Shown one piece after another: positions 1 to 7,836 of a DNA stretch of 64,000 nt; position 1 is the stretch's first letter, and every line of letters begins with the position of its first letter. The DNA comes from Flavobacterium sp. LC2016-23 (GTDB lineage: Bacteria > Bacteroidota > Bacteroidia > Flavobacteriales > Flavobacteriaceae): NCBI RefSeq assembly GCF_009674775.1, contig NZ_WKKE01000025.1:1-64000 (forward strand), read 5' to 3'. A program made the translations under genes and the position numbers. Under the pieces are notes generated by a model, which searched no databases, was not told the DNA's origin, and saw nothing but the letters and a program-made list of their open reading frames with translations.

Positions 1-8
1 TTAAAGTT

Positions 9-48
9 AAAAAAAAATGATGCTGGTTTTATAACCCCATCATTTTTT
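9..48. terminator. Bidirectional hairpin terminator
   Basis: An A-run followed by TGATG, then a CTGGTT/AACCCC inner stem, then CATCA and a T-run form a strong symmetrical stem-loop with A and T tails on either side. It can end transcription in both directions. The gene it serves lies outside the window on the left or is absent. Confidence 0.6.
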
Positions 49-340
49 AACTTACACAGTTAGTGAGATACTACCTTTTTAGAATTCTTTTCCAGAGTAT
101 ATCCTTCCCTACAAGTGCACATTTCAGCACCTTCAAATCTATTTCCTTTAATGATAATTGATTTATTAATACTTTTAACGATTGATACAATTCTTTAATA
201 ATGTGGTGTTTGAAATTTTAGTATTACGCGTTACTTAATTACTACCAATCTTTCCGTGATTAACTGAAGAGTGTTTTAATTTATGTTTGATCGATAAGCA
301 GCACTAGTGTAGTACCGTAATTTTGCTTTGTTATAATTTG
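49..340. other. Gene-free stretch
   Basis: About 290 bases between the terminator and the first cassette palindrome. I see no convincing coding frame, RNA gene or conserved repeat here. Confidence 0.4.
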
Positions 341-466
341 CGTTCTGGTACTACCAGAGGGTTTGTGACTAAATTAATCCCATTATTTGGATTTGCCAAA
401 TCTTTCCAAATACAAATCCAACTTTCCATTATTCAATTACCTAAATCCGTTGTAGTATGTTGGCAG
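341..466 (-). repeat. attC-like palindrome, copy 1
   Basis: An imperfect palindrome immediately 3' of the minus-strand HEPN gene (stop at 475). It starts with CGTTCTGGTACTACCAGAGG and ends with CCGTTGTAGTATGTTGGCAG. The middle carries the family signature GACTAAATTAA...AACTTTCCATT. The outer core has the GTT/AAC ends expected of an integron recombination site. The position right after a stop codon and the folded-hairpin design are shared with the other copies. Confidence 0.7.
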
Positions 467-474
467 AAGTTTTT

Positions 475-1443
475 TTATTCATCGTTATAACCACCATCAT
501 AATATTCACTCATTCTTCTTTCAACTAATTCGTCAATATCAACATAATCTTCAGCTTCTATTCCCAAATATTCAACTGGATCAGGATATTCATACTTTGT
601 AAAAACATCGCTTAAACCGACTACTTTTAATTGTTGATAGCCATCAATTTTCAAACCACAGGAAAAACAAGCTAATTTTGCTGGTAAATATCTAACTTCT
701 TCTTTAAGTTCTCCATCGATTATTTTCGCACTTGAAACTGACACTTGTTCGCCTGTTAATAATGCTTCATTTTCACAGCAAGGACAATTTGGTTTAAGAG
801 TATGTTTTAAAAATTTTCTCAATTCTTTTTCAGAGATTTCTTTTCTTTTTATAACTTCCTCCGCGCTCAATTCACTATAAACCTCTTTGTATGCTCTAAT
901 TCTGTCAATTACTATTTTCTTTGTTTTGGCATCATCTTCTTGAATCATTATTGAAGCTGCTTTCGCCTCTTGTTCACCAAATAAATCTGTTAAGTTTAAA
1001 CCTTGATAATTTAGTAGAATATTGTTAATACGATAAAAATCACTAATCCACATTTTTACTGGAAACTCTTGAAATCCTTTTAATCCACTATGAAGTTCAG
1101 TATTTCTTTCATTGATTATTAATGCAGCTTGTTTTTGCTCATTTTGAGTAAAATCATTTATAATTTCACCTAATCGATTAATTGCTGTAGTAATTTGTAT
1201 AGATTTTGGTTGATTTGTCACTTCAAATCCAAAAGCATATAATAAACTCTTGAAATCATTAGAATTGGGAGTATCAGCTAATAACGCTGGATGTATTCTA
1301 GCTAATGTACTTCTTATAATAAATTCAAGCGATAATGATAACCAAAACGGATATAGATCACCGTCTCTTTCTTCATTATGAGCTCGCTCTATGTAAAGTT
1401 GTGCTTTTGTAAACAATTCGTTGTGACTAAATGCTTTACTCAT
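475..1443 (-). CDS. HEPN-domain protein with C-terminal zinc ribbon
   Basis: A 322-aa helical protein. Residues 113-118 read RNTELH, the R-x4-H signature of HEPN ribonucleases, in a helical N-terminal half. The C-terminal part has two cysteine knuckles (C220/C222/C223 and C259/C262) that would form a zinc ribbon, and it ends in a very acidic tail. HEPN proteins with this motif are commonly RNA-cleaving toxins or defence effectors; that role here is inference. Its ATG overlaps the stop of the upstream dioxygenase gene by four bases (ATGA), so the two are probably translated together. It is followed at once by attC-like copy 1, which makes the pair look like one mobile cassette. Confidence 0.6.
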   Translation of the reverse strand: MSKAFSHNELFTKAQLYIERAHNEERDGDLYPFWLSLSLEFIIRSTLARIHPALLADTPNSNDFKSLLYAFGFEVTNQPKSIQITTAINRLGEIINDFTQNEQKQAALIINERNTELHSGLKGFQEFPVKMWISDFYRINNILLNYQGLNLTDLFGEQEAKAASIMIQEDDAKTKKIVIDRIRAYKEVYSELSAEEVIKRKEISEKELRKFLKHTLKPNCPCCENEALLTGEQVSVSSAKIIDGELKEEVRYLPAKLACFSCGLKIDGYQQLKVVGLSDVFTKYEYPDPVEYLGIEAEDYVDIDELVERRMSEYYDGGYNDE

Positions 1444-2066
1444 AATTTATTTAAATAAAATTCAATTCTTTCGATTATTCTTTCTTTGTTTTGGTCTGTT
1501 ATTGAATCTCTAGAATGTAATATTCTCCAATTATCGATTATTAAAAAAGATTTAGGCTTCCAATTAATTTCAATTTTACTTGAATTTCTTATGAGTTGTT
1601 CCAATTCAACTTTTTTCTTTTTCAGAATTGAATCCATTATTACTGGATTATAACGTAATATTTTTTTTCCAATTATCCTTTCATTTATCAAAGGAGTTAG
1701 TTCTTTAAAACCATTGCCATTAATATTAAAAATAGAATGATAAAAAATATTTGGATTATTCAAAGCTAATTTAAACCCATCAAGTAAAAAAGTCTTTGCT
1801 ACTTCTATTTCACTTGATTTCAATTTCAATACAATAAATCTGGGAGGTATTTTATTTTGAACACCATCGTTATGAAATGGAAATGCATTTAATCCATAAA
1901 TTTTAGACAATGTTATTCTTGAATTACTGGATTTGTTTGGTGTTAAAGTATTGGTTTTTATCGAAAAAGTATCATTTGTGTTTGCTTGTAATATAGATAA
2001 AAATTCATCATTGGATAAATTTCCAATTCCAAAAAACCAACCTTTTTTTTCGATTTCTTCAATCAT
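1440..2066 (-). CDS. TauD/TfdA-like Fe(II)/2-oxoglutarate dioxygenase
   Basis: About 208 aa from the ATG at 2066. A longer reading from a TTG at 2096 would start inside the recombination core of attC-like copy 2, so I reject it. Numbered from the ATG, H65-N-D67 is the HxD iron motif (FPFHNDG), H184 in LHSRD is the distal iron ligand, and the arginines near 196-200 suit 2-oxoglutarate binding. These are the facial-triad residues of the TauD/TfdA fold. The family oxidises small molecules, amino acids or macromolecules, and the substrate cannot be read here. It is coupled by an ATGA overlap to the HEPN gene, so it may modify the target of the HEPN protein or the protein itself; this is inference. 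Confidence 0.65.
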   Translation of the reverse strand: MIEEIEKKGWFFGIGNLSNDEFLSILQANTNDTFSIKTNTLTPNKSSNSRITLSKIYGLNAFPFHNDGVQNKIPPRFIVLKLKSSEIEVAKTFLLDGFKLALNNPNIFYHSIFNINGNGFKELTPLINERIIGKKILRYNPVIMDSILKKKKVELEQLIRNSSKIEINWKPKSFLIIDNWRILHSRDSITDQNKERIIERIEFYLNKL

Positions 2067-2091
2067 TTTTATGATTTTCGGTAAAATTACT

Positions 2092-2216
2092 ACCAACGCT
2101 ACAAGCAGTTTGGGATTAAATTAGCCTAACTTTTTGGATTTACCAAATCTTTCTGACACAAACCAACTTCAAATTAAGCCTAAAACCCAAATTGCTTGTA
2201 GCATGTGTTTGCTGTA
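2092..2216 (-). repeat. attC-like palindrome, copy 2 (compensatory arms)
   Basis: It lies just 3' of the HNH-like gene (stop 2228) and 5' of the dioxygenase gene. Where other copies have CTACAGCGGGTTTGG / CCAAATCCGTTGTAG, this one has GCTACAAGCAGTTTGGG / CCCAAATTGCTTGTAGC. Both arms have changed together, so base pairing is kept although the sequence differs. This is the behaviour of structure-recognised attC sites. Confidence 0.7.
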
Positions 2217-2227
2217 GCACTTTAGTA

Positions 2228-2899
2228 TCAAGCATTTACACTTGTATAATTATTAGGTAAAATCCAACCAATAAATTCTGCTCCTTTGTAGAAATTCATT
2301 ACCAAAACAAAAACATTATGAACTTCTTGATATCGATATTTGAAAACATCTGGATTACTATAATCACCTTCAATCATGAATTCGGGACTTAAATCGTCAA
2401 GTAAAAAATCTGCTAATTCTTCAGTATTTATGTTTGGACTTTGGAAGAGTGGAGAAAAACTTTGAACAATTCCCTCAGCGGGTATTTCTTTATGATAGAA
2501 ATATATACCTCTAATTATTTTTTCAATAAATGTTTGGGAATGTCCATGGTCAATTTCCATCACAAGTCTTTGTTCTCCATCAATATCGACATAAAAACTT
2601 TTTTCACTTAAACTGGCTACTAAAAATTTATTTTGTTCTCTATTTAAACCACGAACTACACGATCTTTAAAATCATCGATAGCTACTAGATTTGTTCCTA
2701 GTCCTTTTATATAAATTTGAAATCTTTCATCTAATAATGAAAATTTATTATTATGTTCTTGACATGAAGGAACAGTTATCAATTTTTCACGGTAACCTTT
2801 TGGAAAAAAACCATTTGGAGGAACATGTTCTCTATTATTAGTTTCATCTGTTAATTTCATTCCACACCAATAGCATATTTTTGGTAAAGCATTTTTCAT
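2228..2899 (-). CDS. HNH-like (treble-clef) putative nuclease
   Basis: A 223-aa soluble protein. C9-x2-C12, H25 (REHVPP) and C46-x2-H49-N50 (PSCQEHN) form an HNH/treble-clef zinc site near the N terminus. The layout fits small HNH endonuclease-like proteins. The remaining 150 residues are not recognised and may bind a substrate or partner. It is a single-gene cassette: attC-like copy 2 follows its stop and copy 3 precedes its start. It could be a restriction or defence nuclease, but the full catalytic HNH triad is not certain from the sequence alone. Confidence 0.5.
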   Translation of the reverse strand: MKNALPKICYWCGMKLTDETNNREHVPPNGFFPKGYREKLITVPSCQEHNNKFSLLDERFQIYIKGLGTNLVAIDDFKDRVVRGLNREQNKFLVASLSEKSFYVDIDGEQRLVMEIDHGHSQTFIEKIIRGIYFYHKEIPAEGIVQSFSPLFQSPNINTEELADFLLDDLSPEFMIEGDYSNPDVFKYRYQEVHNVFVLVMNFYKGAEFIGWILPNNYTSVNA

Positions 2900-2917
2900 C
2901 TTTTAGTTTTTTTTGTA

Positions 2918-3052
2918 TTACAGCTACCCCCTTGGGACTACAGCGGGTTTGGGACTAAATTAAGCCCATTCTTTGAATTTACCAAATCATCCCAAATACA
3001 AAACCAACTTTCCATTAAGACAATTGCCCAAATCCGTTGCTGTACCCCAGTT
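2918..3052 (-). repeat. attC-like palindrome, copy 3 (orphan)
   Basis: A good family member: arms GGGACTACAGCGGGTTTGGG and CCCAAATCCGTTGCTGTACC flank the signature middle. Unlike the others it has no minus-strand gene ending next to it on the right, so it is either the outer end of the array or a site that lost its cassette. Confidence 0.65.
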
Positions 3053-3199
3053 CTTTTTTTTAAACAAGTCAAAACATTTAGAATAAAAGCGAATAGTTTA
3101 AATGATTTTTTTTTATATTTGTGACAGGTGTTTTGGTACGCCTGCTCGTTCGTGCGAAGATTTCATCAACCAATAGCTAGATAATATAACCTTCAGAGC

Positions 3200-3245
3200 T
3201 TATTATCCGACTAAAGTTTACGAACGCAATATCTCAGGATAATAA
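3200..3245. promoter_or_regulatory. 9-bp inverted repeat in the leader of the 3269 gene
   Basis: TTATTATCC (3200-3208) and GGATAATAA (3237-3245) are a perfect inverted repeat, 28 bases apart and about 24 bases before the start codon. It could be an operator or an mRNA stem; the sequence does not decide. Confidence 0.3.
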
Positions 3246-3268
3246 TCTTTGAACTAAAGGATTATATT

Positions 3269-3724
3269 ATGAATACTATTGACTACTTCAAACTTCAAGC
3301 AAAAAATCTACACAGAGATTTCAAGACAAAAGTTCTTGATTTTGACAAGGATCTTAATCGTTTTGCTTTTGTATACTTCCCTAAATATTTCGCAATTGAC
3401 GCAATTGTGCATGACTTTGAAATCGACGAGGAAAATTTTACCCTCATGAACGCACAACATATAATCGCCAATATAGCAGGCTTTGATAAGTGGGGTACTC
3501 TGGTAAAAATATCGGAGTCAGAGTTGGAACTTGCGAAATTATTATTTGAGCATCAAGACAAAATTGATTTGATTTCATGGAATTTTTATATTGCCGACGC
3601 ACAATCAATGAATGAAGACGAACTCGACGCAGAGATTCAAGTAGAAATATTCAAACAAGTTGTTATTGAAGATAATATTTTTGAAATGGTAATCGAAAGT
3701 TATCTTTTAAAGGATGAATATTGA
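3269..3724 (+). CDS. Conserved hypothetical protein (151 aa)
   Basis: A 151-aa acidic protein without signal peptide or membrane segment. The segment AQHIIANIAGFDKWGTL recalls the short helical motif found at the N terminus of some glyoxalase-superfamily proteins, but no metal-binding glyoxalase motif is present. It is the only plus-strand gene among the cassette genes at the left end and is preceded by a long untranslated leader with an inverted repeat. I do not assign a function. The start at 3269 is the first ATG and gives a sensible N terminus. Confidence 0.5.
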   Translation: MNTIDYFKLQAKNLHRDFKTKVLDFDKDLNRFAFVYFPKYFAIDAIVHDFEIDEENFTLMNAQHIIANIAGFDKWGTLVKISESELELAKLLFEHQDKIDLISWNFYIADAQSMNEDELDAEIQVEIFKQVVIEDNIFEMVIESYLLKDEY

Positions 3725-4270
3725 TAATTGTTCCGATTTAATGATTTGTTTTTAAATCATAATAAACCGCATTCATTGATCGATCTCCTTTATTTTTAAA
3801 TCAAAAGTTTTAAATCGCATTTGGAATTTTTAAATCTTCGAACAAAAGTTTCGAATTCTGTATCATCAGGGTCTATATTTATATTAATCTTTATGGGATT
3901 TGAACCGTAAAATTTAATATTGCTTGATATTTATTTTATTTAAATCATCCACAAAATGGTTCGAGAATTGTCCCGTTAGGGCTACTAAAAAGAAAACACC
4001 ACTTGAAAAAGATGGTGTTTTTTTTTTTTAGATTACTGCTTTGCAGGTCATATCCGCCGCGGCGGACACAGGTTCGAGTCTTCGCCGCGGCGAACTACTA
4101 AGACAAAAAGCTTCAGAGAAATCTGGAGTTTTTTTTTTGCTTTAAAGTAAAACGTAAAAAGTCCGAGACTTTAATCAGGTTTAGTGTTCATAGGAACATC
4201 AAAAAAAGCGCAAAGATCACAGAGAAATTTGCGCAGCTTTTCATGAGAACTCTTCGGAGAGCGAAGGTTA
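3725..4270 (+). other. Gene-free zone with decayed tRNA 3' ends
   Basis: Two stretches look like broken tRNA 3' halves. GGTTCGAGAATTGTCCCG...GGGCTACTAAAAAG (3959-3992) runs into a terminator. GGTCA, then an inserted palindrome (TCCGCCGCGGCGGA), then CACAGGTTCGAGTC and CTACTAAGAC (4047-4107) continues into the terminator sequence used by tRNA-fMet. The next 150 bases resemble those downstream of tRNA-fMet at 24720-24870. No complete tRNA cloverleaf can be drawn here. It appears to be a relic of tRNA-targeted insertion or duplication. Confidence 0.5.
3993..4029 (+). terminator. Rho-independent terminator
   Basis: AAAACACCA and TGGTGTTTT form a stem around an 11-base loop and are followed by a long T-run. 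It directly follows the first decayed tRNA 3' end. Confidence 0.65.
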
Positions 4271-6283
4271 TTACCAAATTGTTATTCTGTCTTTCTTCGT
4301 TAAAAACATTTTATCTCCAGGTTGTACCTTAAATGCTTCGTAAAAAGGTGTCGTATTCATTAGAGGACCATTAACACGCCAATTTGGTGGAGAATGCGGA
4401 TTATTGTTAATCCACAAACGCAGGAACTCGTCTTTCATTTTTACTCTCCATATTTTGGCTATAGAAATAAAGAAACGCTGGTCCGGAGTAAAACCGTCAA
4501 TTTTTGTATTCCCCTGCCCTTCTTCGGTCATTTTAAAAGCATCATAGGCAACTGCTATTCCGGCAATATCTGCTGTATTTTCGCCCACTGTCATTGCGCC
4601 ATTAACATGTAGATCGTCTAAAACGGTATAGGTGCTGTACATATTGATCACCTGTTGTATTCTTGACTTAAACTTTGCATAATCTTCTTTTGTCCACCAG
4701 TTTTTTAAGTTACCATCCTTGTCATATTGAGCACCCTGATCGTCAAAGGTATGGGTTATTTCGTGACCTATAACCATCCCGATACCTCCATAGTTAAGTG
4801 CATCATCTGCATCATTATCAAAATACGGAGGTTGTAAAATACCTGCCGGAAAAACAATTTCATTTGCAGTAGGGTTATTATAGGCCGTAACGGTTGGAAC
4901 GGTAGTATACCATTCTAATTTATCAACTGGCTTGCCTAATTTTCCCAATTGAAATTGATAGGCAGCTGCAGCGGCCGAAACCATATTCTCAAAATAGGTA
5001 TCCCTGGCTATATGTACACTACTATAGTCTTTCCATTTGTCCGGATATCCTATTTTCTTAGTCATGGCTGCCAATTTTTCTTTCGCTTTTTGTTTTGTAA
5101 CAGGACTCATCCATTCCAATTTATCAATTCTTTTGGCATAGGCTTTTTGCAAATTATTCACGAGGATCAACATCCGTTTTTTGGCATCTTCAGAAAAATA
5201 TTTCTTTACATACAATTGACCCAGCGCTTCGCCTAAGTAATTGTCAACTACATTTGCCATTTTTTCGCCACGTGATTTTTGAACAGCCTGACCGGAAAGC
5301 ACTTTGGTATACTCAAATGAGGCGTCTACAAAAGGTTTACTTAAATCATCTGCATATCTTTCTATAGAATTTGCTTTCAGGTAAATTTTCCAATTAGGAA
5401 TCGGGATGGTTTTTAAAAGCTTATTAAGAGCATCATAATAAGCAGGCTGACCTACATTAATAAAATCGGTTTGAGCACCTAAATTATTTAAAAAAGTAGT
5501 CCAGTCTATGTTGGGATGCCTTTTTGCAAGATCTGTCACCGCCATTTTATTATAATTTGCCTGTACATCGCGAAGTTCAACTTTTGTTTTATGCGAAACG
5601 GCAAGTTGTTTGTCAATATCGTACACCAAATTAGCATTCTTTTTAGCCTCTATGGCATTGCTGCCTGTTTGTTGAAATAATGTAGCAAGGTATTTTTTGT
5701 ATGCTTCCTGTATTGCAACAGTTGATGAATCTGATTTGAAATAATAGTCCCTGTCAGGCAAACCAATACCTGTTTGATAGATTTGAGCAATGTTCATACT
5801 GCTGTTTTTTTCATCGGGTGACACTCCAAAAGCTATAATAGAAGAATTCCCCGCTTTTACTTCTTTTACTACAAAATTCATTAAGGACGGTAAATCACTA
5901 ATTGCTTCAATTTTGGCAAGTAGGGGTTTGATAGGTGTATAACCACGTTTATCTATGGTTACGGTATCCATACCAGATGCATAAAAGTCTCCGACCTTTT
6001 GTGCTATGCTTCCTGTGGGATTCTTGCTTTGCGAAATACTGTCCAATATTCCTTGCAGACGCATTCGTTGCGGGTAATTCATAAACATATAGGCGCCAAC
6101 TCCGGCCTGAGACGCAGGTATTGCTACAGAATCATACCATTTACCATTTACATATTTAAAAAAATCATTACCAGGTCGCAATGTGGAATCTATTCCTGTG
6201 ATAGCAATAGATTTTTTTTCCTGATGTTTTGAGCATGCTGTAAAAGCTAAGAATGCAATGAAGAGTATTAATGAATTTTTCAT
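4271..6283 (-). CDS. M13-family zinc metallopeptidase lipoprotein (PepO-like)
   Basis: A 670-aa protein, the usual length of the neprilysin/PepO family. The N terminus is a lipoprotein signal (hydrophobic run ending FTACSK), so it should be anchored in an envelope membrane. The active site is HEITHTFDD near residue 505, with the third zinc ligand in ENTADIAG near residue 567. The NNPTANEIVFPAGILQPP stretch and the conserved C terminus are typical. It would cut peptides in the periplasm or outside. It stands alone with no obvious operon partner and is not followed by a cassette palindrome, which suggests stable chromosomal content. Confidence 0.9.
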   Translation of the reverse strand: MKNSLILFIAFLAFTACSKHQEKKSIAITGIDSTLRPGNDFFKYVNGKWYDSVAIPASQAGVGAYMFMNYPQRMRLQGILDSISQSKNPTGSIAQKVGDFYASGMDTVTIDKRGYTPIKPLLAKIEAISDLPSLMNFVVKEVKAGNSSIIAFGVSPDEKNSSMNIAQIYQTGIGLPDRDYYFKSDSSTVAIQEAYKKYLATLFQQTGSNAIEAKKNANLVYDIDKQLAVSHKTKVELRDVQANYNKMAVTDLAKRHPNIDWTTFLNNLGAQTDFINVGQPAYYDALNKLLKTIPIPNWKIYLKANSIERYADDLSKPFVDASFEYTKVLSGQAVQKSRGEKMANVVDNYLGEALGQLYVKKYFSEDAKKRMLILVNNLQKAYAKRIDKLEWMSPVTKQKAKEKLAAMTKKIGYPDKWKDYSSVHIARDTYFENMVSAAAAAYQFQLGKLGKPVDKLEWYTTVPTVTAYNNPTANEIVFPAGILQPPYFDNDADDALNYGGIGMVIGHEITHTFDDQGAQYDKDGNLKNWWTKEDYAKFKSRIQQVINMYSTYTVLDDLHVNGAMTVGENTADIAGIAVAYDAFKMTEEGQGNTKIDGFTPDQRFFISIAKIWRVKMKDEFLRLWINNNPHSPPNWRVNGPLMNTTPFYEAFKVQPGDKMFLTKKDRITIW

Positions 6284-6477
6284 AATCTAAATGATTTCTA
6301 TTAAAATGAACTAAAAACGTTTGAAAGCAGATATCTTAAAATGTACATGCCAGGCATAGTTGATTTTAGCAGAACAATATACGAATTCAGTTTTTAATTC
6401 TAAAGTTCTTGTTAGAATTACTACTCAAAAAAGGCAGAATTATAAGCAGTTATTTATCGTTACTATAGTAATCCATC

Positions 6478-6626
6478 ATAACGTTCTGAGACCAGGGTAG
6501 CTTTAAGACTAAATAAATCACGCTATTCGGACTTGCCAGCAGAGCAATAGCGAATAGGCGGAGCAAATCATCCTAAATACAAAACCAGCTTTACATTAAG
6601 CGAATTGCTCAAATCCGTTGTAGTAT
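6478..6626 (-). repeat. attC-like palindrome, copy 4 (with extra insertion)
   Basis: It follows the stop of the 6634 gene. The ends (AACGTTCTGAGACCAGGGTAG and AAATCCGTTGTAGTATC) and TTTACATTAAG match the family. A GC-richer insertion of about 25 bases around 6537-6562 lengthens the hairpin tip. Tip-length variation is normal for attC sites. Confidence 0.6.
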
Positions 6627-6633
6627 CTTTTAG

Positions 6634-7368
6634 CTATAGTTTTTTTTTATTTATTATAAGTAAGTCAGAAATTGGATATGCCAAAGCTACAGTTATTGCA
6701 AATATTCCTTCTATAATTTTCCCTTCTGGTATCATAAATGTAATTGCCAACCAAATAAGAATTAAACAAAATGGATAAATTAGGATTCTTGACATTATTT
6801 TTGAAAAAGACCATTCATTAACTTTTTCATTTTCTAAATTTTGGTCTTTTTTCTGTTTGGAATTATTTAATGCATCTAAATTATTTATTGTTGTTTTTAA
6901 CTCTTCAATCAAAATTTTACTTTCAAATATTTTAGATTTTGCAAGAAGTAATCGCATTAAAAATCCAATTACAGTAATTGCAAGAATCGCGAAAATTGTA
7001 GTTATCAAGTTAGTTGAAATAAATACTGTTATTACTAATATAATTAATACCACAATAGTTACTCTGTCTAAAAAAATATTAAATGGATTTTTTTCCATTT
7101 TGATTTCTTTCAATTTATTATTTTGATCAAAAGTTAAATGAAATATTGGGTAGACACCTCTAATAAAGTATGCAGATCTCCAAATTAATATTTCCTTATT
7201 TCTAATTTCTCCACTGTATTTTGTAGTATTATACGATTGCGAATCTTTAAAATGATTTATAAGATTGCTTTTTTTATTTTGAACAATTAATTTTTCAATA
7301 TCTTTCTTATCGACCATTTTTTCTAAAATTACAGCTAACTTACTTATGGGTGCGACAAAATCATCCAA
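6634..7368 (-). CDS. Membrane protein of unknown function
   Basis: Up to 244 aa. An internal ATG at 7317 (MVDKKDIEKLI) is a plausible alternative start. A soluble, charged N-terminal region of about 100 residues is followed by two hydrophobic hairpins (about residues 103-148 and 192-240), so roughly four membrane segments with a charged loop between. There is no recognised domain. It is followed directly by attC-like copy 4 and preceded by a border sequence shared with the 29947 gene, so it looks like a one-gene cassette. Confidence 0.5.
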   Translation of the reverse strand: MDDFVAPISKLAVILEKMVDKKDIEKLIVQNKKSNLINHFKDSQSYNTTKYSGEIRNKEILIWRSAYFIRGVYPIFHLTFDQNNKLKEIKMEKNPFNIFLDRVTIVVLIILVITVFISTNLITTIFAILAITVIGFLMRLLLAKSKIFESKILIEELKTTINNLDALNNSKQKKDQNLENEKVNEWSFSKIMSRILIYPFCLILIWLAITFMIPEGKIIEGIFAITVALAYPISDLLIINKKKL

Positions 7369-7836
7369 ATTCGGGTAGATGTTTGTGATAAATTTCGCAC
7401 ATTATTTTTTTCAAAAATATATATTTTTTCACTACAAATTATCAAAAGGCCTTTAAATCTTAGTGATTTTTTGGCATTTATATGAATTGCTATGCAAACA
7501 AAAAGAAAATAAAAAATTAAGATGTGTATTCTAAAATATAGTAATAATCCAGGATAATGTGATAGATATTTGACAGCTTCCCGATACTAAGTAAAACCTT
7601 CAGAAAAATCTGGAGTTTTTTTGTTTAAAAATTCACATCTGTCGCGCTCTTATCCGCCAAGGCGAACAAAGGTTTGAGTGCTGTTACCGCTACTAAAAGG
7701 AAACATAATAATCATCAAACGTCTTGATTTAACAAATGCCTTTTAAATTTAGAAATTAAACGCTAAATTAGCTTACTATCCTACTAGTAGTTAAACACTT
7801 GTGTATTTAAAGACCAGACCTTAATCTTGCTGAGTA
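7369..7836. other. Cassette border with tRNA-3'-like scars
   Basis: The first 200 bases resemble the sequence upstream of the 29947 gene: GGGTAGATGTTTGTGATAA here against GGGTAGATATATGTGATAA there. Further on, CTTCCCGATACTAAGTAAAACC here matches CTTCCCGTTACTAAGAC there, followed by a TTCAGA..TCTGGAG terminator remnant. A second scar with ATCCGCC...GGCGAACA and GGTTTGAGTGCTGTTACCGC lies at 7649-7690. The last 100 bases must hold the helicase promoter, but I cannot point to a good box. Confidence 0.45.

Noticed and set aside
2067-2096. Longer N terminus of the dioxygenase
   Set aside because: It would start from a TTG inside the recombination core of the palindrome, while an ATG follows at 2066 next to the conserved part.
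4047-4107. Intact tRNA gene
   Set aside because: Only the T-arm and 3' side are recognisable and they are split by a palindrome; no anticodon arm can be drawn.
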